Source: Miscanthus floridulus
Lineage: Eukaryota > Streptophyta > Magnoliopsida > Poales > Poaceae
Reading direction: 5' to 3'
Assembly: GCF_019320115.1 (NCBI RefSeq)
Contig: NC_089597.1
Span: 117,124,000-117,187,999, forward strand
DNA length: 64,000 bases
Both the position numbers and the translations under genes were made by a program. Below the pieces are notes generated by a model, which did no database searches, had not been told where the DNA came from, and saw only the letters and a program-made list of their open reading frames with translations. This document shows positions 11,102 to 21,607 of the stretch, in pieces (positions within the stretch are counted from its first letter, which is position 1; every line of letters starts with the position of its first letter).

Positions 11102-11349
11102 TTGTTCTAGATAAATGTAAGAGTGCCTATTTGTCAAAAAAAAATGTAAGAGTACCTACAATGACTTTCAATATGTGCCACCATTTATTTTCTCTCTCAA
11201 TTGGTTACATCAACATAATTAAAGACCCAACACATATAAATTAAAATGAACTGGCTTCTTGTTTTGCTCCTCACCTCACAAAAAAACAGCTCCGATTAGC
11301 TAGGTTATTTCCTTAGCGCTTGTTTAGATTTATTAGCACTAAAAAAAGT

Positions 11350-11466
11350 TACTCCCTTCGGCTCTAATTACAAGATATTTTATTTTTTAATGTAGTTTTG
11401 TTATGTATTTATATATATAATATGTCTAGATACATAATAAAAATAATATATCAAGAAAAGGGAGTA
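11350..11466. mobile_element. Stowaway MITE, ~117 bp
   Basis: Termini TActcccttcggctctaat and aagaaaagggagTA at TA target sites, with a self-complementary AT-rich centre (tgtctagatacataata). Size and ends fit Stowaway. Confidence 0.75.
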
Positions 11467-11645
11467 GCAACTAATTAATACTAGTGGATCTAAACATACC
11501 TGCTAATTATTAGCGGGAGGGATGCTAATTATTAGTTCCATTAGCTTTGTTTAAAGTTGCTAATACATGCTAATATTTTATTTTCAGATTCTTAAAAGCT
11601 AGCTTTTGTCTCTAGTTTAATCTGGATTATGAGTAAAAATCAGTC

Positions 11646-11909
11646 GGGGGTGTTTGGATTGAGTTTTTAAAAACCTGTCTTCATTTATTGCTCTATAGGT
11701 CGCAACAAATTAGCAAAGGCTGGATATCAACAAGCTTATTGGTTTTGAAATATTTGGCAAAAACTGTCAACAAAAACTAGCCTGTTTTGATCCCACTCAG
11801 TTTTTAAAAACCAGTTTCTTAAAAACTGGCAAAAACTAAACATCCAAACAAGGCTATATCTACCCTGAACTATCCAACCATCTGTTAAAAGGAGGATCCA
11901 AACAGACCC
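11646..11909. mobile_element. hAT-like MITE, ~264 bp
   Basis: Termini gggggtgtttggattgag and aggatccaaacagaccc are inverted repeats. Internal words gtttttaaaaacc and agtttttaaaaaccagttt also pair. A second possible right end (catccaaacaaggc) lies at ~11842-11855, so the exact end is uncertain. Confidence 0.6.
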
Positions 11910-12178
11910 TTGTTCTAGCACGAGCCAACTTCGAAAATTAAGTTGATTTTTTCTCTGTATCTTAGCTAATCGTTGATCTAATTCATGAATCTACCATGGT
12001 GGAATATGAGTCGGTCACTTGAGATTAGTCGGTCACCTGCATGCATATCTCCGAAATTGGGATCTCTAGCAAAGCTGATTTTCTAGAGAGAGGGAGAGAG
12101 AACTGTTCAGCTTCCCCCTCGTATGCCTCTCTTTTACAAATCGACGAAAAAAAAAATCTCAAACCCTAACATCTCCCC
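11910..12178 (+). promoter_or_regulatory. CPSF30 promoter-proximal region and 5' UTR
   Basis: Non-repetitive sequence between the MITE and the CPSF30 ATG. It contains an agagagagggagagagaac CT/GA tract near 12085-12104 and the plant 5' UTR word aaaccctaac just before the start. No convincing TATA box was seen, as is common in housekeeping genes. Confidence 0.45.
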
Positions 12179-13418
12179 ATGGACGACGGCGACGGCGGAC
12201 TGAGCTTCGACTTCGAGGGCGGCCTCGACTCCGTCCCGGCGGCCGGGGGCGGGGGGCCCGTGCCGTCCTCCACCGACCCCGGCGCAGGCGGAGGCGGAGG
12301 CGGCGATGGGCCGGGTATGCACGGGCGCGGCCGAGGTCGCGGGAGCTACCGCCAGACGGTGTGCCGGCACTGGCTTCGCGGCCTCTGCATGAAGGGCGAG
12401 GCGTGCGGGTTCCTGCACCAGTTCGACAAGGCCCGCATGCCCGTCTGCCGCTTCTTCCGCGACTTCGGCGAGTGCCGCGAGCCCGACTGCGCGTACAAGC
12501 ACTCGTACGACGATGTCAAGGAGTGCAACATGTGAGATCTCTGATCCCACCCGACTTGTTCGGGTTCCCCGTGTTGATTTTAACGTTTGGGTGGGAAATA
12601 GGTGGCTTTTATAAGCTTGGTGGTGGCTGTGGTTGACGAAATTTGTTAACTCGTCGGTAATTTTTCTAAGTAAGATGCCCAATTCGTGTTGATTGATAGG
12701 GGGTTTGGGTTTGAGATTATAGCGATCATGATCCCTGGGTCTGTCTTAATCTTCGGTTGGTACATGTGGTTTGATTCAATTTTGTAGAATTTAGCAACTT
12801 TGATAGTTTCACTGAAAGAAGCTACAACTGATATGATATTCTAGGAATGCAATGCATTTGGCAGTTTTTTTGCTACAAAAATGGCCATACGACTATAACC
12901 TGTAAAGCTGTGACTAGGATTAGTTTTTGTATAGTCGTTGTTCAAAGTTAAGAATGATTGCTTGCCATCTTTCGTCACATCTGAATATCTGTTGTAACAT
13001 ACTTTGCAGGTACAAGATGGGTTTTTGTCCCAATGGTCCTAATTGCCGGTACAAGCATATCAAGCTACCTGGGCCACCGCCTTCTGTTGAGGAAGTTCTT
13101 CAGAAGATTTTGCAGATGCGCTCTTTCAACAGATACGGTCAAAATAGAAATAATAATTATAATCAGCAGGGGGAGAGACCCCAACATCCACAGGGTTCTG
13201 GGATGCCTAACCAAAATTCGGCAGAAAATGCTACTGCTGTGGCTCCACCAGCTGGTGGACAACAAGCACAAATGCTGAATCAACAGCCACCGCAGCAGCA
13301 GCAGCAGCAGAAGCCAAATACAAATGACCAGGCCCAAGGTGTTTCAAATGGCCATCAGGCCACTAGAATTGCCACACCCCTTCCACAAGGACCATCTAGG
13401 TGTGTGTGGAGTTTCTAG
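12179..13418 (+). other. CPSF30: Predicted short CPSF30 isoform ending in intron 2
   Basis: If intron 2 is not removed, the frame runs past the exon 2 donor (gt at 13400) and stops after six residues at 13416-13418. This gives about 253 aa: three zinc fingers plus the Gln-rich linker, and no YTH domain. Arabidopsis makes a similar short CPSF30 by polyadenylation in the equivalent intron (established). Conservation of this layout here is inferred from sequence only. Confidence 0.55.
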
Positions 13419-16400
13419 TCATGCTTGTAAAGCTTTTAGAACTGTGAAAACTACATACATAGTTTAGTTTTGGTTGCAACAGCGTATCTCATAAAACTAC
13501 TATATTATATTATATGTTTTGACACTTGTTGATAAATTGTACTTAATTTCAAACTTGTGTCTTCTATAACTGACTGAAAGAAAAAGTTTGTAGTTATTTT
13601 TGCTCTTTGGATTACAAAGCTAGGTTATATGTCAGCTAGTTATTCTCTGAGGTTGGTTCCACAATATTTAGCTCTTCAGTAGAAGAAGCTTTTTGTAATG
13701 ATAGTTACTGCTAAGCTACTACTCTATTTGTATAGACGGATTTCGTTGTGGAAAGTTCAAGTAGCACATGAGATGGTGAACATCGCATGAATGGTTAATT
13801 TTGGAGACCTGTAGTCTGATCCAGGCCATGTCATACACAGGGTATTGAGCACGCCTCTGCTGCCCGTGGAGACAATACACAGGATTATTCACATATGCAG
13901 TTTACACTATACTTTAACCTGATTACCTGAATGTGTACTTGTTTAGTATTTTTTTTATATGTCTGGTTCATGCGCTGCAATATTTGGGAAATCAACATTT
14001 TTTCCGTTTCTTTTTGGGTTTCTTGAGGAATCCCTTGAAAAAGAAGGGTTAGAATATCCCTTTTGTTTTACAGACATAGTAATCAGATATTTGACTTGCT
14101 TGTTGAAATATATATGGAGCTTAGCAAGTTACTTAGTTTTATGCATAACAGTACTATGGGTTCACCTTCTGTCAGGTTACTTGCTTACTTTTATCAATTT
14201 TTTTTTACTTCTGTACCTATTGCTATGGTTGAGTGAATGCAGTAATTTAGCTCATATTTTAGTAATACCATCACCTATGCATCTTGTCAGAAGTTCCATT
14301 TAATTGTTTAATGGTATCAGCTGTGCTATACTATAATGGTTCTCTAATCCAGTCTTGGGTTGGTAAATGTAAAACATTAGGTACTTCATTGTTAAAAGTT
14401 GCAATCGGGAGAATCTGGAAATATCAGTTCAACAAGGAATTTGGGCCACACAGAGGAGTAACGAGGCTAAACTCAATGAAGCTTTTGAATCCACTGAGAA
14501 TGTTATTTTGATATTCTCAATTAATAGAACTCGCAATTTCCAGGTATACTGAAGGTTTATATTTGTTATGAATACTGTTGTATTTGCCTGTCTTTGATCT
14601 AATCTTTGCAAATGCTATTTTGAATTTGTTCAATTAAATTTATTTACTAGACTAAATGTTATGCTTTTCAAGGGGTGTGCAAAGATGACTTCTAGGATTG
14701 GTGGCTACATTGGTGGTGGAAATTGGAAATCTGCTCATGGAACAGCACATTATGGTCGGAACTTCTCTATGCAGTGGCTTAAGGTGCATTTTTCTTGCTG
14801 ATTTTGTACTCATGTTTGTTTATCACCACTTTAATCGTAGCTTAGCCCTTTCCAGATGTTGGGATATTCGACTTTTGAGCTGATAACTGATTATCATAGC
14901 TTATGCGTTATGGGCTGTTTTAGATGGCCCTGAGCCCAAACAGAGTGACCTTGTCGGCCGGCGGTAGCCTCACAATGGCAGGATAAGGAGAAGATAGATC
15001 GGCATGGATATTGATTTTTCTTTTTGTTCGATCCTCACAGACCACATTACTCCTTTAAATGCCCATGTGGCATTGTGGCAAACAGATGGAAATTCCTAAT
15101 GCAACTAATAATGACTGAAAAACTAACCCATCACATAAGTTCATGCTGTTGCCGCCTGGCTTGGGCGGGGAAGCCGTGCAGCTTGGCTAATGTGTTGCGC
15201 CTAGCCCTGGCCCATGACAGTATGGTTATAAATTCACATTATAGTTCATGAAGACTTTTGTATGTTGTACTTTTGGTTAGGTTAGTAACAGTGCAGATCT
15301 TCCTTTCTGTCCACCTATTCATCTGTGCAACCCTGTCCCTGTTCCCAAGGGAATCTGGACTTAATTCTCCTCTGGGAAAACCATCTAAAATAGCCAAGCT
15401 CAGGTTTACAAACTTGCAAACATTGATAGAAAGTGAGACTTATATGTTGATGGAATTGTGGTTAAGATGTGCTTTAGGCCCAGACAATTTATTTAGAGCT
15501 GAAACTATCGTATTAATTCCTTGAAGTGTCATTCCATTGGGCGCTGTTTTCCATATCAAAATTTGGATCTGCTACATTCACTGTACAGATGAACTAGTCA
15601 TTGGTTAGCTTTAGTTCTTGCAAGCGCGTAGGCCAAAGGCCTTGTGTTTATGTTCTGTATACGTTTTTTATGAACTGGACATAACACAATTGAATATGGC
15701 TTATCACCTTTATATTGATATAAATTCTTTGTTTTGAACTGGACCATAAAATTGATGTTGAGTTTACACTTTACAAGCATGGTTATATCATTCAACAAAT
15801 CATTAATTGAAGTTGTGGCTGATAAGACTTCTCATTGAATATTTCTTGCCATCTGTTTTTGCATTAAAGCCTTACGATAAGTCTATCATCATTATGTCTA
15901 TACTTACAACAGTTTTTGCACTGCAGCTTTGTGAGTTGTCATTTCAGAAAACCCATCATCTCCGCAATCCATACAATGATAACCTCCCTGTTAAGGTACG
16001 TGGATCACCTTGTCTTAGGTGTTCGCTGGCCTTGGCTCGTTGAAATACGACACCTTATGTTTTTATATATTATAAAATGGCAAAGTGTGGAAACTGTTGG
16101 TTTAGCTTATACATATAACACTATTTCACGGCTTGTCTTGTTTCATATTTTTTTGATATATTTCCATCTTGATTGTTCTTTATCAAAATGTTGAATGAGC
16201 CATTGTCAAACCTGCCTGGAAAGACTGAGCTGACTTTGCTTTAACTACAAACCATACATATGTTGTTCATCCTTATTGTCTACTCCCTCCGTTCCAAATT
16301 ATAAGTTGTTTTGACTTTTTTGGTACATGCATTTTGCTATGCATCTAGATATAATAATATGTCTAGATACATAGCAAAATGGATGAACAAAAAAAGTCAA

Positions 16401-18192
16401 AGCGACTTATAATTTGGAACGGAGGGAGTAGATTTATATTTCACCAGAGATTATAATATTGTGTTACGTTTGGTTGGTTGATTAAACTTCAAACTTTTGT
16501 ATAGTTTATATAATGATTAAAACACTAGCTGGAAAAGTAATCTTGCCGGTAGGATATTCTAAATTGATGTAGGCCAGAAAGATAAGTAACAGAAATTCTA
16601 GTGGTATGCACACACTGATGATTGACTAGATTGTTGAAATTGTATGCTTTTTTTATACATCTACATTCTCAAAAAGTTTCCAGGATTTAATTGTTCAGTT
16701 CACTTCTGATTAATGCAGATCAGCAGAGATTGCCAGGAACTAGAACCTTTCATTGGTGAGCAGTTGGCTTCTCTGCTTTATCTGGAGCCAGACAGCGAAC
16801 TTACGGTAGGTTATGCATTTATTGCCATTGCCATTTATCTTGGTTTTAACATTCTCATTACCTTTCTGTTTTCTTACTATCAGGCATATCAACCTAGTCC
16901 ATTGCAACCACAACTGACACTATAGGATTTGGTCTAGTCACATTTGAGCACTATTTGCCTTGTTTCTTAACTCTAAACTAGTTTTGTAATTGTCAAATCA
17001 TGGTTGTGGATGACCATAATTTATGTGCATATAAGATTCACATAGCAGGGTTGTGCTAGAAAGAGGTGGAAGATATCACTAAAATTTACAATATTTCTTT
17101 ACACTATTATTCTAATGGAGATAATTGCTACTGCTTTTAGATTGACTAAAATTTAATAATGGCACATTGTATTCTCTTCATGGAATAAGGACTAACAATG
17201 CATATACACTTCTCTACAAGCAGTAGCACTCCACATGTTGGTCGGTGCTAGTGCTATTTTGCTTAAAAGAGAAATAGCCTGGTACATTTTTGTCGAAAGG
17301 CCCGGTACACTTGTGTTTACTTGATATATATTATTTTAGTTACCATATGTTGCCTCTTCCTTTTTTTCACTTGTTTGAAGTGTCCATTTCCTGTGTCTGA
17401 TATTTTATAATATGGGTTCAGGCTATGCTAATTGCAGCAGAGGCCAAGCGAGAGGAGGAAAAAGCAAAGGGAGTCAGTGCTGACGAGGCAGCTGATAATC
17501 AAGATATTGTGCTGTTTGATGACAATGAAGAGGATGAGGAAGAGGAAAGCGAGGAGGAGGAAGAAGGCAACGGCCAAGAGTCTCAAGGGAGGGGAAGAGG
17601 AAGGGGGATGATGTGGCCGCCTCAAATGCCAATGATGCGTGGGCCAATGATGGCAGGGCGTGGCTTCCCTCCCAACATGATGGGTGATGGCTTTGGTTTC
17701 GGTGGCGGTTTTGGCATGCCTGATCCTTTTGGCATGCCACGCGGCTTCCCACCATTTGTTGGCCCAAGGTTCCCTGGGGACTTTGCTAGAGGCCCGATGC
17801 CCGGGATGGGCTTCCCTGGCAGGCCTCCGCAGCCTTTCCCTCTGGGTCTTGACATGATGATGGGCCCTGGCCGTGGTCCACTGATGGGAGGCATGGGAAT
17901 GGGAGGACCTGGACGGCCTAATCGCCCCATGGGTATGGCGCCCTTCGTGCCCCCACCACCTCCAAATAACCGTGCTGCGAAGCGAGAACAGAGAAGGCCA
18001 GGGGGTGACCGTGGGGACAGGTTCGAAACAGCGTCATCAGACCAGGGCAGCAGGGGCCATGATAACACTGGAAACTCTGGAACAGATGGGGCCAGAGCCC
18101 AGTCTGGAGACAGGTACGGTAGAAGCGCCCTTCGGGACGATGACAGCGAGAGTGAAGAGGAGGCGGCTCCCAGGCGGTCAAGGAAACGATAG
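12179..18192 (+). CDS. CPSF30: Cleavage and polyadenylation specificity factor CPSF30, long YTH form
   Basis: Nuclear mRNA 3'-end processing subunit. In plants the long form also binds m6A through its YTH domain (established for Arabidopsis). Exons: 12179-12531, 13010-13399, 14381-14543, 14673-14783, 15927-15995, 16719-16805, 17422-18192; all GT-AG, phases consistent, 647 aa. Order: Gly-rich head; three CCCH fingers at about C62-H80, C90-H108 and C116-H134; a Gln-rich linker; YTH domain about 248-391 from RYFIVKSCNRENLEISVQQG, with W269 and W320 (GGGNWKS) as probable m6A-cage residues; an acidic run DDNEEDEEEESEEEEE; then a Met/Gly/Pro-rich tail and an RS-like end RRSRKR. No lesions. Intron 5 carries a Stowaway MITE. 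The 3' end is duplicated as a pseudogene at 43527-43817. Confidence 0.95.
16281..16430. mobile_element. Stowaway MITE in CPSF30 intron 5, 150 bp
   Basis: Near-perfect inverted ends TActccctccgttccaaat and atttggaacggagggagTA at TA sites. The whole element folds into one hairpin (gcattttgctatg pairs with catagcaaaatgg). It lies between exons 5 and 6, away from both splice sites. Confidence 0.9.
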
Positions 18193-19040
18193 AAAAAAAC
18201 ATAGAGCGATACCGAGTGCTGAGATTCATGTTGTTACTTGATATGAGAGAGGTATGATGTACCGGTGAAACAGAGCTGAGATAGACTAAAATAGATTCTC
18301 TCTTATTTTCTAAACCGAGATTAGAACTAAGATAGTGAAAAATGTGGATTATGTATAACTGCATATGCTGTGGGCAGTGACATTGGTAGTTGAATTTTGC
18401 TCAGGCGGAAAGTGTAAGAACATTGTGGCAGGCTGATATTATTCTAGTGGTGCATCACAGTACGACTCATGAGTTAGAAACTGGTAGAATAACGTTGGCA
18501 TGAACTATTTGTTCAGCTGTGCAGTTGTCCTGTGCTTATCATCACAACGATGTACACAGTTACTATACAACATGATGAGAATGGTTTATGGTCTTTTACA
18601 TATGAAAACAAATGTCATCAAAATACGCTGACAGCCTAGACCCAGATGGGGTCGCCGTAGGCTGCAGTACACATTTCCTTATACTCTTATTCTCGCATAT
18701 TGTTTAGTTAGCACGAAGGTGCTATGTTTGAATTATTTGGGTTTATATATGCTCTCCCTACCCTTGCTTTAGGACTTCTGCAAGGTATCTACATACCTGT
18801 CTTCTTGCTTATAGGCTTAAAAAGGTTTTTGATTCACTTTTAAATAACCAAACCGTCGTGAGTTGCAAAAAAAAAAAAAAAAAAAAAATGGCGGCGTAAA
18901 GTGGCCACCTGGATTGCTGAGGCACACATGGGACTCACAAGATCAAAAAAGACCGGGCGATCATTCAACCCTGCTCGCATCCAGGCCTCCCTGACCACTT
19001 GTTCATAGTCAAGTCAACCCTGCTCGCATTGCGTATGCAC
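18193..19040 (+). other. CPSF30 3' UTR and downstream flank (duplicated block)
   Basis: AT-rich with no coding signal. Segments from 18193 to ~18880 recur at 43640-44440, and 18386-18590 also recurs behind each kinase pseudogene. A run of 22 A residues sits at 18867-18888 within a short insertion (about 18845-18896) that is absent from the second copy. Confidence 0.6.
18386..18590 (+). repeat. CPSF30-tail repeat, copy 1
   Basis: Starts gtagttgaattttgctcagg and contains aataacgttggcatgaacta and tgtgcttatcatca. Diverged copies are at 42605-42805, 43970-44170 and 48665-48815. These mark the borders of the segmental duplication. Confidence 0.7.
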
Positions 19041-19152
19041 GTCTGGAAACGTACCAGCCGGCTTATCAGCTAGAATCTACAGTATTTTTCTCACACAACA
19101 AAACAGCTTCAGTCGGCTTATCAGCCGATTTTAATACCAGCCGAACAGGCCT
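19041..19152. mobile_element. hAT-like MITE fragment
   Basis: The right end ccagccgaacaggcc and internal paired words ggcttatcagctag and ggcttatcagccg are typical of a common grass hAT-type MITE. The left terminus is not recognisable, so it is probably truncated. Confidence 0.45.
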
Positions 19153-19805
19153 CACTTTCACTTTCAGAGCTGTAGCAATTTTTTCTTTGTTTTGCATATT
19201 CTTCGTGGATTCATTTCATGCGCTCTAGCCTTTCCGACAGAGCTAAAACGGTCTGAAATGCTGGTTTGTACTCCTACAGTGCAATCTCAGGGGAAACAAC
19301 GGTCTGAAATATGCCAGCCTCTGCGGCTCTTCCTGGCCCACGGTCCACAGTCTCGTGCCGGTTCCCGTCCACACTGGGCAACGTATCTCCGGACTCCGGC
19401 TCCGGGGCAAGTTGCCATCGTGCCTTTGTAATCGTCAACTATAGTGGCCACTGCTTACTTTCTTTCATTATCAGCTTTTATTTGCCTTGGTACGCAAAAG
19501 GGTGGACTCATCAATGCACGCTACGCATATCTCCAATTTCTTCACGTCGTTTTGATCGGCATCGAGCCATCCACAACAAGGTCTTCTGACCTTTTGGTTC
19601 ATTCATTTAGGATCCCTTCCTTTCCCTTGTGGTGAAACTGACCAAAAGTCTACTGAACTCGTTCAAAGTATATTACGAGTCGTCTTCTTCCCACCAGCTG
19701 CCATTTGGAGGGACATCAAATTGATCTAGTCTTCGTCTCTGGTCTGTGAAAATTTTGACTACAGGTAGATTCTAGCTGAATCTAGTGGGAAGTGCTACCT
19801 TTGAA
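19153..19805. other. Upstream region of kinase pseudogene copy 1
   Basis: No recognisable gene. The last ~130 bp (ccaccagctgccatttggag onward) match the upstream region of copy 2 at ~44640-44818, so it is the duplicated promoter region of the receptor kinase. Confidence 0.5.
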
Positions 19806-19814
19806 TATAAAATA
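19806..19814 (+). promoter_or_regulatory. TATA box of kinase copy 1
   Basis: tataaaata, about 110 bp before the ATG at 19917. The aligned position in copy 2 (44819) also has a TATA motif, which supports the call. Confidence 0.5.
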
Positions 19815-19916
19815 AGAGGTACCACGAGTTGCCTTCTGCTAAAACAAACACACCCTGCCCAGTCATCCCAGTCCTTGCTAAAACAAACAACCAAATTCAG
19901 AGCTCCATCAGCAGCA

Positions 19917-21069
19917 ATGGCTCTACTCCGAGAGCCGCTCTTGCTCACCTTTGTCTTCCTTGCATGTTCTCCTGGCTCTGTGTCCACAAGCAGCAATATC
20001 ACCGACCATGGCGCGCTCATGTCGTTCAAGTCACACGTGAGTATGGACCCGTCGGGAGCCCTGGTGCAATGGGGCAACCTGTCTGTTCCCATGTGCCAGT
20101 GGCCTGGTGTGGCATGCGGCTTGAAAGGAAGACGACTTGGTCGTGTGGTGGCTTTGAACCTCGTCGGGCTCAACCTTGTTGGCACCATCACCACGGCTTT
20201 GGGCAACCTAACCTACTTGAGGCAGCTCGACCTTTCGTCGAATCACTTCCATGGAATCCTGCCACCAGAGCTTGGTAATCTCCATGACCTTGAGACTCTT
20301 GTACTTAGTCAAAACTCTAGCCAAGGATATATTCCACCATCACTTGCGAATTGCAGTCGTCTTGTCATCATCGCTCTTGATACTAATAAGTTACAGGGTG
20401 AACTACCAAGCGAGTTCAGCTCACTGCAAAATCTCAAGCAGCTCTACCTAGACGAAAATAGGCTTGTGGGAAAAATCCCTTCTAGCATTGGAAGCATTGT
20501 GAGTCTGAAAGAGCTCGTCCTACAATATAACAACATGACAGGAGAAATCCCAATAGAGATAGGTAGCATTGTCAATCTCACCCGTTTATCTCTAGGTGCC
20601 AATCAATTATCTGGAACAATCCCAGCTTCACTTGGAAACCTCTCAGCATTGACCATTCTTAGTCTTGCATTAAATCGACTAGAAGGAAGCATTCCACCAA
20701 TGCAAGGCCTCTCGTCTCTTGTGTTCTTCGGTTGGGAGCAAACAAGCTAGAAGGAACCATCCCTCCTTGGTTAGGAAACCTTTCTTCGCTAGTAATCATA
20801 GATCTCCAGGACAACGGTTTCGTAGGTCAAATTCCAGAATCTTTAGGAAATCTTAAGCTTCTTACAGTTCTTTCTCTCACGGACAACAATCTTTCAGGTT
20901 CGATACCCCATTCCATTGGAAACCTCCATGCCCTCAACAGACTTTATCTAAACAATAACGAGCTACAAGGATCATTGCCCCATTCGATGTTCAACCTCTC
21001 TTCTCTTGAAGTTCTGGTTCTCAATTACAACAACTTGACTGGTGTTTTCCCACCTGATACGGGCAGCAA
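19917..21069 (+). pseudogene. LRR-XII receptor-like kinase copy 1, segment A (signal peptide and LRRs)
   Basis: N-terminal part of an Xa21/EFR-type LRR receptor kinase, a plasma-membrane immune-receptor class (family knowledge). It starts MALLREPLLLTFVFLACSPG (signal peptide). The LRRNT-like DHGALMSFKSHVSMDPSGAL and a CQWPGVACG cap follow, then about a dozen 24-residue LRRs of the xxLxGxIPxxLGNL type. A frameshift at about 20735 (one base lost relative to copy 2) switches frame in GLSSL...NKLEGTIPPWLGNL. The segment ends at PPDTGS, where a Copia element is inserted; the AGCAA at 21065-21069 is the target duplication. It continues at 25467 and 39867. Confidence 0.85.
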
Positions 21070-21545
21070 TGACATAATCCGCTGCATCCCAGTTTGAAAC
21101 TGCTGCCGACCAGTCCCTGTTAGGAGTTGGAAGCTGGTCGGATCAGCTGTCCACTCCCTGCTACTTAGCAGTGGTGGTTTACTTCAGCCATGTAGAGTAG
21201 GGATAGCTGATGTAAGCCTTGTACCTTATGAGTAGGTAGTTGGTGTACCCTTGTATCTTAGGAGTAGATAGTTGATGTACCTTTCTATCTTAGGAGTAGG
21301 TAGTTGGTGTACTCACCAACAACTATGTACCTGATAGAGGTACTTGGACCTGTATATATACCAACTCAAGGCAATGCAGTAAATCAGTTCAGTTGCCACA
21401 AACATTCAGAAGCAAAGCTTTCGGCCAGCGTTGGGCTTGTGCTGTGTGTGTGCTGTTCTCACTCCTTCTTCTACCTCTAGCTATAGTGAGTGTGTGTGCT
21501 GGTAAGCTTACTGCTTACCTGTGCAGGGCAGCCGAGGAACCAATA
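21070..21545 (+). repeat. Copia 5' LTR (476 bp)
   Basis: Starts TGACATAATCC. The 3' LTR starts TGTTAGACATAATCC, so 4 bases are missing here. Contains a U3 array of three 32-bp repeats (21219-21314) and a TATA box (tatatata, 21353-21360). Ends ccgaggaaccaata. Confidence 0.9.
21219..21314 (+). repeat. Three 32-bp tandem repeats in Copia U3
   Basis: Units starting at 21219, 21251 and 21283 share the core ttaggagtaggtagttg. The same three-unit array is in the 3' LTR at 25137-25232. Its place upstream of the TATA box suggests promoter or enhancer repeats. Confidence 0.85.
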
Positions 21546-21547
21546 AG

Positions 21548-21559
21548 TGGTATCAAAGC
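21548..21559 (+). promoter_or_regulatory. Copia primer binding site (initiator Met tRNA)
   Basis: tggtatcaaagc, two bases after the 5' LTR, matches the usual plant Copia PBS tggtatcagagc with one change. Confidence 0.85.
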
Positions 21560-21607
21560 CATACAAGCGCCGTCGCCGGACTAACCGCTGACGATGACGG
21601 ACGATTT

